The position numbers and the translations under genes were made by a program. Shown here piece by piece: positions 16,574 through 24,201 of a DNA stretch of 41,501 nt. This stretch comes from Janthinobacterium lividum. GTDB taxonomy: Bacteria; Pseudomonadota; Gammaproteobacteria; Burkholderiales; Burkholderiaceae_D. The DNA is taken from contig NZ_JAAOLY010000031.1 of NCBI RefSeq assembly GCF_011601275.1, forward strand, positions 1 through 41,501, in the 5' to 3' direction. Each line of letters starts with the position of its first letter. The first letter of the stretch is position 1. The notes under the pieces were generated by a model. That model made no database searches, was not told where the DNA came from, and saw only the letters and a list, made by a program, of their open reading frames with translations.

Positions 16574-16589
16574 CTGTACAAAAATACAG
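16574..16589. promoter_or_regulatory. SOS (LexA) box 1 upstream of lexA
   Basis: CTGTACAAAAATACAG matches the CTGT-N8-ACAG LexA operator consensus perfectly. It is the distal member of a tandem pair upstream of lexA and implies autorepression. Its first half also overlaps a plausible -35 (TGTACA, 16575-16580). Confidence 0.92.
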
Positions 16590-16590
16590 A

Positions 16591-16606
16591 CTGTTCATAT
16601 AGACAG
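16591..16606. promoter_or_regulatory. SOS (LexA) box 2 upstream of lexA
   Basis: CTGTTCATATAGACAG is a second perfect CTGT-N8-ACAG operator, 17 bp from the first centre to centre. It contains TATAGA (16598-16603), a possible -10 located 17 nt after TGTACA, so bound LexA would cover the promoter. Tandem boxes ahead of lexA are also known in E. coli. Confidence 0.92.
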
Positions 16607-16630
16607 CATTTTAGTATGCACCCACCGCTC

Positions 16631-17266
16631 ATGATCAAGCTGACAGCACGACAAGAACAAATCCTGAACCTGATCAAGGACGCGATTGAAAACACGGGCT
16701 TTCCTCCCACCCGTGCCGAAATCGCCAATGAACTGGGTTTCAAATCGGCCAATGCGGCCGAAGAGCATTTGCAGGCCCTGGCCCGCAAGGGCGCGATCGA
16801 GATTTCGCCCGGCACCTCGCGCGGCATCCGTCTGATCGGCGCGGCCGCCGAAGCGCCGCCATCGAAAGTGCCTGCAGCGCTGCTGATGTCGCTGCCCCTG
16901 ATCGGCCGGGTGGCGGCAGGCTCGCCCATCCTGGCCCAGGAAAACCTGGAAGCGAGCTACAACGTCGACCCGGCCCTGTTCTCGGCCAAGCCCGATTTCC
17001 TGCTGAAGGTGCGCGGCTGGTCCATGCGCGACGCCGGCATCATGGATGGCGACTTGCTGGCCGTGAAAAAGGTCGACAGCGCCAAGAATGGCCAGATCGT
17101 CGTCGCGCGCATCGGCGACGAAGTCACCGTCAAGCGCTACAAGAAGACGGGCTCCGTCATCGAGCTGCTGCCGGAAAACCCGGACTTCAAGGTGATTACC
17201 GTGTCGCCCGAAGACGAGTTTGCGTTGGAAGGCCTCGCCGTCGGACTGATGCGCAGCTGGCATTAA
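16631..17266 (+). CDS. lexA: SOS-response repressor LexA
   Basis: Transcriptional repressor that cleaves itself when RecA filaments form on damaged DNA; 211 aa. The winged-helix DNA-binding domain is at about 1-70 (GFPPTRAEIANELGF). The Ala96-Gly97 cleavage site lies in GRVAAGSPI, and the catalytic dyad is S131 (GWSMRDAG) and K168 (DEVTVKRY). I chose ATG 16631 because MIKLTARQ is the family start and because the predicted transcription start (about 16610) leaves almost no leader for the in-frame ATG at 16616, which would add five residues. Two SOS boxes overlap the promoter, so autoregulation is expected. A strong terminator follows. Confidence 0.97.
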   Translation: MIKLTARQEQILNLIKDAIENTGFPPTRAEIANELGFKSANAAEEHLQALARKGAIEISPGTSRGIRLIGAAAEAPPSKVPAALLMSLPLIGRVAAGSPILAQENLEASYNVDPALFSAKPDFLLKVRGWSMRDAGIMDGDLLAVKKVDSAKNGQIVVARIGDEVTVKRYKKTGSVIELLPENPDFKVITVSPEDEFALEGLAVGLMRSWH

Positions 17267-17283
17267 ACTGCCGCACGTAAAAA

Positions 17284-17318
17284 AGGGCCGCGACAGCATG
17301 ACTGTCGCGGCCCTTTTT
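17284..17318. terminator. Bidirectional terminator between lexA and the PLP-enzyme gene
   Basis: AGGGCCGCGACAG, loop CATGA, then CTGTCGCGGCCCT and TTTT. The stem is 12-13 bp and perfect, with A-runs on one side and T-runs on the other, so it works for lexA (plus) and for the convergent PLP-enzyme gene (minus). Confidence 0.95.
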
Positions 17319-17335
17319 ACATTGTGCGCGGCGGC

Positions 17336-18577
17336 TTATGCATCCAGCGCACTGCTGAAATCCTCGAGCAGATCGGCCTCATCTTCGATGCCCACCGAGA
17401 CGCGGATCAGGGACTCGGCGATGCCCATGCTGGCGCGGCGCTCGGCGCCCATCTCGTAGAAGATGGTGTGGGCGACGGGAATGACCAGGGTGCGCGTGTC
17501 GCCCAGATTACTCGCCGGAATGGCCAGGTTCAAGCGATTGAGGAAATCAAAGCAGTCGATGCCGTCTTTCAGCTCAAAGCTGAACAGCGAACCATAGCTG
17601 CGGAACAAATCCGCTGCCAAGGCGTGCTGCGGGTGCGATGGCAAGCCAGGATAATGCACGGCCGCCACGCGCGGGTCGGCGGCAAGCATGGTGGCCAGCG
17701 CCAGGGCGTTCGAGCAGGTGCGGTCCATGCGCAAGGCCATGGTTTCCGCGCCGACGGCGATATGGTGCGCCGCTTCCGGACCCAGCGAGGCGCCAAAGTC
17801 GCGCAAGGCCTTGGCGCGGATTTGCGCGATGCCCCACTGCGCCGGCGCTGCCTTCTTGTAATTCTCAAAAATGTTCGGATAGCGCGCCCAGTCGAACATA
17901 CCCGTGTCCGTCAGGCTGCCGCCCAGCGCATTGCCATGGCCGCCGATCGATTTCGTCAAGGCGTTCACCACCAGGCCCGCGCCCACGGCTTTCGGGCGGA
18001 ACAGATACGGCGTCGTCATGGTGTTGTCGACGATATACAAAATACCTTTTTCGCGGCACAAGTCGCCGATTTTTGCCAGGTCGGCGATCTGCGTGCGCGG
18101 ATTGGCGATGGTTTCCACAAACACGATGCGCGTTTGCGGCGTGATGGCAGCGGCCACATTGGCGACATCGGTGGCGTCGACGAACGACACGGCGATGCCC
18201 TGCCCCGTCACCGTTTGCCACAGGCTGTTGGTGTTGCCAAACAAAAACGCTGACGACACCACGTGGTCGCCCGCGCGCAGCAGCGATTGCACCACGGCGC
18301 CGATGGCGCCCATGCCGGTGGCGAAGCACAGCGTCGCCACGCCGTCTTCCATCTTGTTGACTTTGTCTTCCAGCGCGGAAACCGTCGGATTGCCCTGGCG
18401 GCCATAGCGAAAGCCCGGCTCCTTGCCCTGGAATACGGAAGCGAGCTGGCGCGCGTCGCCGTAGCCGAACGCCACGGAAGTATGCACGGGCTTGTGCAGC
18501 GAGCCGTGCTCGATGCCCTTGCGGCGGTCGTTATGCAGGATGGTGGTGGTAAAGCCGTAGGTTTTGTTGTTGCTCAT
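17336..18577 (-). CDS. Cys/Met-metabolism PLP enzyme (cystathionine gamma-synthase family)
   Basis: Fold-type I PLP enzyme of 413 aa from the family containing cystathionine gamma-synthase, O-succinylhomoserine sulfhydrylase and methionine gamma-lyase. The PLP lysine is K209 (ALTKSIGGHGNALGG); FRYGRQGNPT, FATGMGAI and IVDNTMTTPYL are family motifs. Its place downstream of cvpA-purF is where metZ usually sits. However, the N-terminus (MSNNKTYGFTTTILHNDRRK) differs from the classical MetZ start as I recall it, so sulfhydrylase versus lyase activity is open. I chose ATG 18577 because the longer frame to 18631 runs into the purF terminator. No good SD is visible. Confidence 0.88.
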   Translation of the reverse strand: MSNNKTYGFTTTILHNDRRKGIEHGSLHKPVHTSVAFGYGDARQLASVFQGKEPGFRYGRQGNPTVSALEDKVNKMEDGVATLCFATGMGAIGAVVQSLLRAGDHVVSSAFLFGNTNSLWQTVTGQGIAVSFVDATDVANVAAAITPQTRIVFVETIANPRTQIADLAKIGDLCREKGILYIVDNTMTTPYLFRPKAVGAGLVVNALTKSIGGHGNALGGSLTDTGMFDWARYPNIFENYKKAAPAQWGIAQIRAKALRDFGASLGPEAAHHIAVGAETMALRMDRTCSNALALATMLAADPRVAAVHYPGLPSHPQHALAADLFRSYGSLFSFELKDGIDCFDFLNRLNLAIPASNLGDTRTLVIPVAHTIFYEMGAERRASMGIAESLIRVSVGIEDEADLLEDFSSALDA

Positions 18578-18614
18578 GATTAAATGGTGCGCAAGGCGGA
18601 GAAAAATATCAGGC

Positions 18615-18640
18615 AAAAAAAAGCCCGGCAATAGCCGGGC
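18615..18640 (-). terminator. Intrinsic terminator after purF
   Basis: On the minus strand GCCCGGC, loop TATT, GCCGGGC, then eight T. It lies 7 nt past the purF stop and ahead of the PLP-enzyme gene, so the latter probably relies on readthrough or its own promoter. Confidence 0.92.
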
Positions 18641-18646
18641 CCTGCA

Positions 18647-20170
18647 TCAACCCTCGGTGGTAGCGAGGTTCAGGTTCAGCTGGGAACGCGGCGTATCTTC
18701 GGGCGCTGCCGCCTTCGGATGGTGGCGCGCATATTCCAGGCGGTCCAGGTATTCCTGCGACACGTCGCCCGTCACATACACGCCATCGAAGCACGACGCT
18801 TCGAAATTGGTCAGGGCCGGGTTGACGTCGGCGATCGCCTGCTTCAGCGCGCCGATATCCTGGTAAACCAGGTAGTCGGCCGTGATTTCGCGGCACACTT
18901 CTTCCGTCGTGCGGCCGTAGGCGATCAGTTCGTCGCGCGTCGGCATGTCGATACCGTACACGTTCGGGTAGATCACCGGTGGCGCGGCCGAAGCGAAGAT
19001 GACCTTGGTCGCGCCCGCTTCACGCGCCATCTGCACGATTTCACGGCTGGTGGTGCCGCGCACGATGGAATCGTCGACCAGCAGCACCACTTTATCCTTG
19101 AATTCGGACGGGATCGCGTTGAGCTTCTGGCGCACGGATTTCTTGCGCGCCGCCTGGCCCGGCATGATGAAGGTGCGGCCGATGTAGCGGTTCTTGATGA
19201 AGCCTTCGCGGTACTCGATGTTCAGTGCCATGGCCAGCTGGATGGCGGCCGGACGCGAGGAATCGGGAATCGGCATGACCACGTCGATATGCACGCCTGG
19301 CAACTCGGCGCGGATCTTCTCGGCCAGGTATTCGCCCATTTTCAAGCGCGTGGCGTACACGGAGGCGCCGTCGATGACGGAGTCGGGACGGGCCAGGTAG
19401 ACGAATTCGAACACGCACGGGTTCAGGCTGGCATTGTCGGCGCACTGGGCGCTGTGCAATTTCTTGTCGGCATCGATGAAGACGGCCTCGCCGGGACCGA
19501 TGTCGCGCACGAAGCGGAAGCCCATGCCTTCCAGGGCCACGGATTCGGAAGCGATCAGGTATTCGGGACCCTGCTCCGTTTCATTGATGCCCAGGCACAA
19601 CGGACGGATGCCGTGCGGGTCGCGGAAGGCCAGCAAGCCCACGCCGGCGATTTGCGCGACGGCGGCGTAGCCACCCTTGACGCGGCGGTTCAGCACGGTA
19701 ACGGCCTTGAAGATGGCTTCCGGGTCCAGGTTCAGGCCCGTCGTCGCTTCCTGGATTTCATGCGCCAGCACGTTGAGCAGCACTTCCGAATCGGAATCGG
19801 TATTGATGTGGCGGCGGTCGTTCTTGAACATTTCCAGCTTCAACTGCTCCCAGTTGGTCAGGTTGCCATTGTGCGCCAGGGTGATGCCGAACGGCGCATT
19901 CACATAGAACGGTTGTGCTTCCTCTTCGCTCGACGAACCGGCCGTCGGGTAACGGCAATGGCCGATGCCCGTCGTGCCTTGCAGCGAACGCATGTTGCGC
20001 GTACGGAAGACGTCACGCACGAGGCCATTGGCTTTGTGCATGGAAAACATACTGCTGTGATTGGTCGCAATCCCTGCCGCGTCCTGACCGCGATGTTGCA
20101 AGAGCAACAATGCATCATAGAGCAATTGATTGACAGGTTGATGGGAAACGACGCCGACGATGCCACACAT
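18647..20170 (-). CDS. purF: Amidophosphoribosyltransferase PurF
   Basis: First committed enzyme of purine synthesis: PRPP + glutamine to 5-phosphoribosylamine. 507 aa, usual length. Cys2 (MCGIVGVV) is the N-terminal nucleophile of the glutaminase domain (about 1-235). QHRGQDAAGI, GHCRYPTAGSS and the second domain's PRPP loop VVLLVDDSIVRGTTS (near residue 365) are all intact. No propeptide is seen, as in E. coli PurF. It has a good SD (AGGAG, 7 nt) and starts 38 nt after cvpA, the conserved pair. A strong terminator follows. Confidence 0.98.
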   Translation of the reverse strand: MCGIVGVVSHQPVNQLLYDALLLLQHRGQDAAGIATNHSSMFSMHKANGLVRDVFRTRNMRSLQGTTGIGHCRYPTAGSSSEEEAQPFYVNAPFGITLAHNGNLTNWEQLKLEMFKNDRRHINTDSDSEVLLNVLAHEIQEATTGLNLDPEAIFKAVTVLNRRVKGGYAAVAQIAGVGLLAFRDPHGIRPLCLGINETEQGPEYLIASESVALEGMGFRFVRDIGPGEAVFIDADKKLHSAQCADNASLNPCVFEFVYLARPDSVIDGASVYATRLKMGEYLAEKIRAELPGVHIDVVMPIPDSSRPAAIQLAMALNIEYREGFIKNRYIGRTFIMPGQAARKKSVRQKLNAIPSEFKDKVVLLVDDSIVRGTTSREIVQMAREAGATKVIFASAAPPVIYPNVYGIDMPTRDELIAYGRTTEEVCREITADYLVYQDIGALKQAIADVNPALTNFEASCFDGVYVTGDVSQEYLDRLEYARHHPKAAAPEDTPRSQLNLNLATTEG

Positions 20171-20208
20171 GGTGTGCTCCTAAACTGTGCTACTGATTTT
20201 AAAAAAAT

Positions 20209-20697
20209 TCAAAATTTCACATGCTGCGCGTAAGCGGCAGGCAGATAAGGCTTGATGGCGCGCGCGCCCTGCTCCGCGAGCGGGCTGAGCTGCGCGTTTT
20301 TCCAGAATGGCTGCTGCGGTATGGACGTCATCCCACACAAGATGACGGCGGTCAGCACGATCACAAGGCCCCGCGCCACGCCGAACAGGGTGCCCAGGGT
20401 GCGGTCGGCCAGGCTCAGGCCCGTTACCTTGACGAGCGCGTCGACCGTCATGGACAGCAATCCCATCAAAATGCGCACGCCGATGAACAGCACGACGAAA
20501 GCCAGCAACAAACGGATGGCTTCGCCCGGCACGGCTTCCGGCAGGAATTTCGCCAGGGTGGCGCCATAGGCGTTGGCAATGACGAAGGCCACGATCCAGC
20601 TGACCAATGACAGTATTTCCTTGACCAGGCCACGCATCATGCTGATCAGCACGGACGTCACCAGCACGAACAGCACCAGGTAATCGAAGATCGTCAC
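20209..20697 (-). CDS. cvpA: CvpA family membrane protein
   Basis: Inner-membrane protein of 162 aa with four hydrophobic helices (about 1-20, 25-50, 64-88 and 102-125) and the family motif MMRGLVKEILSLVSWI. In E. coli CvpA is linked to colicin V production and envelope or bile tolerance; the biochemical role is unknown. It lies directly ahead of purF (38 nt) and 20 nt after the SPOR gene, the standard folC-SPOR-cvpA-purF order, so it is almost surely co-transcribed. Confidence 0.95.
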   Translation of the reverse strand: MTIFDYLVLFVLVTSVLISMMRGLVKEILSLVSWIVAFVIANAYGATLAKFLPEAVPGEAIRLLLAFVVLFIGVRILMGLLSMTVDALVKVTGLSLADRTLGTLFGVARGLVIVLTAVILCGMTSIPQQPFWKNAQLSPLAEQGARAIKPYLPAAYAQHVKF

Positions 20698-20717
20698 GCC
20701 GATTCAGCCTTGCAACA

Positions 20718-21707
20718 TCACGCCGGTACCAGGCTGCCGCCCAGGCCCAGCTTTTGCAGCTTGGCGCGGGTCTTTTCAGCGTCTTCGCGGCTGCCGAACG
20801 GCCCCACGCGCACGCGGATGCGTTCGCCCGCCGGGCTGGAGACTTTCTGCGTGTACGACTTGATGCCCGCATCGCGCAGCTTGTCCTGCAATTCATCGAC
20901 CTTGTCCTGCGTCGCCAGGGCCGCCACCTGCACCACGAACTTGCCGCTGCCGGCGTCGTGCGCCTTGTCCTGTGCTTTCTCTTGCGGCTTGCCTTCCAGG
21001 ATCGCCAGCGCGCGCGCGGCATCGTCAGCCGATTGCGCCGGCTTGGCAGGCTTCGGCTCGGGCTTGGCTTCCGGCTTTACTTCATGCTTGGGCTCAGGCT
21101 TGGGTTCGGGCTTGGACTCGTGTTTCGGCTCGGGCTTGCTTTCGTGCTTAGGCTCCGGTTTCGGCTCCACTTTGACCGGCTTGGGCTCAGGCTTGGGCTC
21201 GGGTTTCGGTTCCACGTAGGTCGGCTTGACCGGTACGGGCTGGGCAGCCGCCAGCACGGGTGCCGGCGCAGGCGTAGGCGTAGGCTTGGCCGCAGGCGGC
21301 AGCGGCGCGTCGACGATTTCCTCGGACTGGTCCAGGCCATTTGCCGCGGCCCGGGCTGGAACGGCCGGCACGGGCGCCGGTGCAGGCGCGACGGCCTTTT
21401 CCTTCGACGGAATGTCGATGGCGATATCGTTGAACGGCGCCTTCGGCTCGGAGTCGAGCAGCATCGGCAAGCCGACAGCCACGCCCAGGGCCAGTGCAAT
21501 GGCCCCGACCAGGCGGCGGCGTGCGCGCTTTTTTTCAGGCAAGACCGGGTCCGGCGCTTCCTTGCCGCCACGGCGCGATCCACCGCCACCGGAGGTGTTG
21601 GCTGCGCGCTTGCGGGTCGGCGACTGTGCTTCGCCAGGGACATAAAAGCCGCTGTCTTCGCCAGAGGATTCTTGCTTGTTTTTAAACAGTTTCGAGAACA
21701 AGCCCAT
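20718..21707 (-). CDS. SPOR-domain cell-division protein (DedD-like)
   Basis: 329 aa, single-pass inner-membrane protein. A cytoplasmic N-terminus (about 1-62, rich in Gly/Arg/Lys) is followed by a membrane helix (about 67-85, VGAIALALGVAVGLPMLL). A long periplasmic linker (about 90-250) contains a KPEP/KHES low-complexity stretch (about 160-235). A C-terminal SPOR domain (about 251-327: GKFVVQVAALATQDKVDEL, RVRVGPFGSREDAEKT) binds denuded septal peptidoglycan. Domain plan and place between folC and cvpA match DedD. The linker repeats are prone to slippage and may vary in length between strains. Confidence 0.92.
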   Translation of the reverse strand: MGLFSKLFKNKQESSGEDSGFYVPGEAQSPTRKRAANTSGGGGSRRGGKEAPDPVLPEKKRARRRLVGAIALALGVAVGLPMLLDSEPKAPFNDIAIDIPSKEKAVAPAPAPVPAVPARAAANGLDQSEEIVDAPLPPAAKPTPTPAPAPVLAAAQPVPVKPTYVEPKPEPKPEPKPVKVEPKPEPKHESKPEPKHESKPEPKPEPKHEVKPEAKPEPKPAKPAQSADDAARALAILEGKPQEKAQDKAHDAGSGKFVVQVAALATQDKVDELQDKLRDAGIKSYTQKVSSPAGERIRVRVGPFGSREDAEKTRAKLQKLGLGGSLVPA

Positions 21708-21731
21708 GCGTGATTTTCAGTCGAGTGCGTT

Positions 21732-23030
21732 TCAGTGAAGTGAGGATTTTCGGGCCTTCATCACGCCTGCAACGGTGAGGAAAGAACCAAAGACCACAAT
21801 TCTATCATTCTCACCGGCCCGGCTCATTGCATTTGCAAAAGCTTGTGCCGGATCATCGAAAATAGACACAGTATGTTCGCTGCTATCGGGCTTATCTTCG
21901 AGCATGATCTGCACCTTGGCGGCCAGCTCGGAAGCCGTGGCCGCGCGCGGCGAAGGCAGGCTCGTCAGGCACCAGTGGTCGACGTGTTCGCTCATCGCGG
22001 CCAATACGCCATCGATATCCTTGTCCTGCATGGAGCCGAACACGGCATAGGTGTACGGGTGATAGCCCATATTGCCCAGGTTCTGGTTCAGCGCCGACGC
22101 CGCGTGGGGATTGTGCGCCACGTCGAGGATCACGCTGGGGCGGCCAGGCAAGACCTGGAAGCGGCCCGGCAGTTCCACCGTCACCAGGCCCGTGCGCACT
22201 TCCTGCGCGCCCACGGGCAGTTTCAGCTTCAGCACTTCCAGCGCGGCCAGCACGGCCGTCGCATTGAGGATCTGGTTGGCGCCGCGCAAGCTTGGATACG
22301 CGAGCGAATTGCGGCGCTGCTCGCGCCCGCCGTAGTTCCACTGCTGCTTGTCGCCCGAATAGTTGAAATCGCGGCCCATCAGCCACAGGTCGGCGCCGAT
22401 GGCCTCGGCATGATCGATCAGCGACTGCGGCGGCACGGGGTCGCTGCAGATGGCAGCCTTGCCCGGACGGAAGATGCCCGCCTTTTCAAAGCCGATCGCT
22501 TCGCGCGTGTCGCCCAGGTAATCCGTGTGGTCGATATCGACGCTGGTGACGATAGCGACATCGGCGTCGATCACGTTGACGGCGTCCAGGCGCCCGCCCA
22601 GGCCCACTTCCAGGATGGCCACGTCCAGCTTGGCCTGCGACAGCAGATGCAGAATCGCCAGGGTGGTGAATTCGAAATACGTGAGCGGCGTGTCGCCGCG
22701 CACGGCTTCGACAGCGTGGAAGCTGGCGACGATCTGTTCATCGCTGGCCATCTCGCCCAGCACGCGGGCGCGCTCGTTAAAATCGAGAAAATGCGGCTTG
22801 ATGTACAGCCCCACTTTGTAGCCGGCACGCAACAGTACCGATTCCAGCATGGCGCAGGTGGAACCCTTGCCATTCGTGCCCGCCACCATGATCACGGGGC
22901 AAGTAAAAGCCAGCTGCATGCGCGCCTTGACGGCTTGCACGCGGTCCAGGCCCATGTTGATCTGGGTTTCCGAATGGCGGGTTTCCAGCATGGCGAGCCA
23001 GTCCGGCAAGGTGGTGGGGAGGTTTTGCAT
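21732..23030 (-). CDS. folC: Bifunctional folylpolyglutamate synthase/dihydrofolate synthase FolC
   Basis: Joins glutamate to dihydropteroate and extends the polyglutamate tail of folates; 432 aa. The Mur-ligase-like ATP-binding loop VAGTNGKGSTCAML (near residue 48), the omega-loop region FLDFNERARV, and LEVGLGGRLDAVNVI plus HTDYLGDT in the central domain are intact. The C-terminal domain (about 300-430) has ILDVAHNPHAA. It lies between accD and the SPOR gene as in many proteobacteria. A 12-bp hairpin stands in the gap upstream of its start. Confidence 0.97.
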   Translation of the reverse strand: MQNLPTTLPDWLAMLETRHSETQINMGLDRVQAVKARMQLAFTCPVIMVAGTNGKGSTCAMLESVLLRAGYKVGLYIKPHFLDFNERARVLGEMASDEQIVASFHAVEAVRGDTPLTYFEFTTLAILHLLSQAKLDVAILEVGLGGRLDAVNVIDADVAIVTSVDIDHTDYLGDTREAIGFEKAGIFRPGKAAICSDPVPPQSLIDHAEAIGADLWLMGRDFNYSGDKQQWNYGGREQRRNSLAYPSLRGANQILNATAVLAALEVLKLKLPVGAQEVRTGLVTVELPGRFQVLPGRPSVILDVAHNPHAASALNQNLGNMGYHPYTYAVFGSMQDKDIDGVLAAMSEHVDHWCLTSLPSPRAATASELAAKVQIMLEDKPDSSEHTVSIFDDPAQAFANAMSRAGENDRIVVFGSFLTVAGVMKARKSSLH

Positions 23031-23088
23031 GGGAGACTTCTTGATGAGGAGACAGTGCGCGAGGCGCGGAGACGGTGTTGCGTGGCAA

Positions 23089-23116
23089 CCGGGCGGGTCC
23101 GCAGGACACCGCCCGG
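23089..23116. repeat. Strong 12-bp hairpin between accD and folC
   Basis: CCGGGCGGGTCC, loop GCA, GGAC-A-CCGCCCGG: a 12-bp stem with one bulged A. It lies 15 nt after the accD stop and about 60 nt before folC. No T-tract follows on either strand, so it is not a standard intrinsic terminator. It may stabilise the 3' end of the accD message or reduce folC expression. Confidence 0.6.
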
Positions 23117-23131
23117 CCTGATACTTTGGCG

Positions 23132-24004
23132 TTACGCCAGCACTTCCACAGCCTGGTTTTGCAACAAGGCCAGCAGGCGGGCGATTTCTTCGCGCATCTT
23201 GCGGCGGTCGACGATCATGTCGACGGCGCCCTTGGTGACGAGGAACTCGGCGCGCTGGAAGCCTTCCGGCAGTTTTTCGCGCACGGTGTTTTCAATCACG
23301 CGCGGACCGGCAAAGCCGATCAGCGCTTTCGGTTCGGCGATGACGACGTCGCCCATAAAGGCGAACGAGGCGGACACGCCTCCCATGGTCGGGTCGGTCA
23401 GCACGCTGATGAATGGCAATTTCTTTTCGGACAGCTTGGTCAGCATGGCCGTGGTCTTAGCCATCTGCATCAGGGACAGCAAGCCTTCCTGCATGCGCGC
23501 GCCACCGGTGGCGGTGATGCAAATGAACGGCACTTTCTGTTCCAGCGCGATTTGCGCGCCGCGCACGAAACGCTCGCCCACGACGGAACCCATGGAGCCG
23601 CCCATGAATTCGAATTCGAAGCACGCCACGACAACCGGCAGGCTCATGATGGCGCCGCCCATGACGACCATCGCATCCGTCTCGCCCGTCGCTTCCATGG
23701 CGGACTTCAGGCGGTCAGGGTACTTCTTGCTGTCCTTGAATTTCAAGGTATCGACAGGCAGGATTTCCTGGCCGATTTCATAGCGGCCGCCCGCGTCGAG
23801 CAGGCTGTCGAGGCGTTCACGCGCGCGAATGCGCATGTGGTGATCACATTTCGGGCACACGTGCAAATTCGATTCCAGGTCCGTACGGTACAGCACGGCT
23901 TCGCACGACGGGCACTTGACCCACAGGCCTTCCGGCATGGTCTTGCGCGCGGCGGCATCAGAACGCTGGATGCGCGGTGGCAGCAGTTTTTCCAACCAAC
24001 TCAT
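23132..24004 (-). CDS. accD: Acetyl-CoA carboxylase, carboxyltransferase beta subunit
   Basis: With AccA transfers CO2 from carboxybiotin to acetyl-CoA, giving malonyl-CoA for fatty acid synthesis; 290 aa. An N-terminal zinc ribbon (about 28-50) has two CxxC pairs (VKCPSCEA and HVCPKCDHH). The crotonase-fold carboxyltransferase core (about 60-280) includes ITATGGARMQEG and DPTMGGVSASFA. The SD AAGGAG lies 5 nt from the ATG. It follows trpA after about 200 nt, with its own possible promoter, and precedes folC; trpFBA-accD-folC is a widely conserved order. Confidence 0.98.
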   Translation of the reverse strand: MSWLEKLLPPRIQRSDAAARKTMPEGLWVKCPSCEAVLYRTDLESNLHVCPKCDHHMRIRARERLDSLLDAGGRYEIGQEILPVDTLKFKDSKKYPDRLKSAMEATGETDAMVVMGGAIMSLPVVVACFEFEFMGGSMGSVVGERFVRGAQIALEQKVPFICITATGGARMQEGLLSLMQMAKTTAMLTKLSEKKLPFISVLTDPTMGGVSASFAFMGDVVIAEPKALIGFAGPRVIENTVREKLPEGFQRAEFLVTKGAVDMIVDRRKMREEIARLLALLQNQAVEVLA

Positions 24005-24092
24005 ATTTTCTCCTTGGGCCCTTGTAGGGGTAGCGTCGGTGGACGCCCCCGGCAGACGGTAAACGGCGACGCCCCGCAGGACGCCACCAAAA

Positions 24093-24120
24093 ATTTTATC
24101 TATTGCACAATAACAGGCAA
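24093..24120 (-). promoter_or_regulatory. Possible accD promoter in the trpA-accD gap
   Basis: On the minus strand TTGCCT and TAAAAT are separated by 16 nt. It lies about 90 nt ahead of accD and 80 nt beyond the trpA stop, in a locally A+T-rich patch. It could uncouple accD from the trp genes. This is a pattern match only. Confidence 0.45.
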
Positions 24121-24201
24121 ATCAGTGGCCGAAGTGTAGCCGTTTATCGCCGGGCTGTCGAACTTTGCCGCCACCCGAGCTTGCGTAAACAACAAGTTTG
24201 C

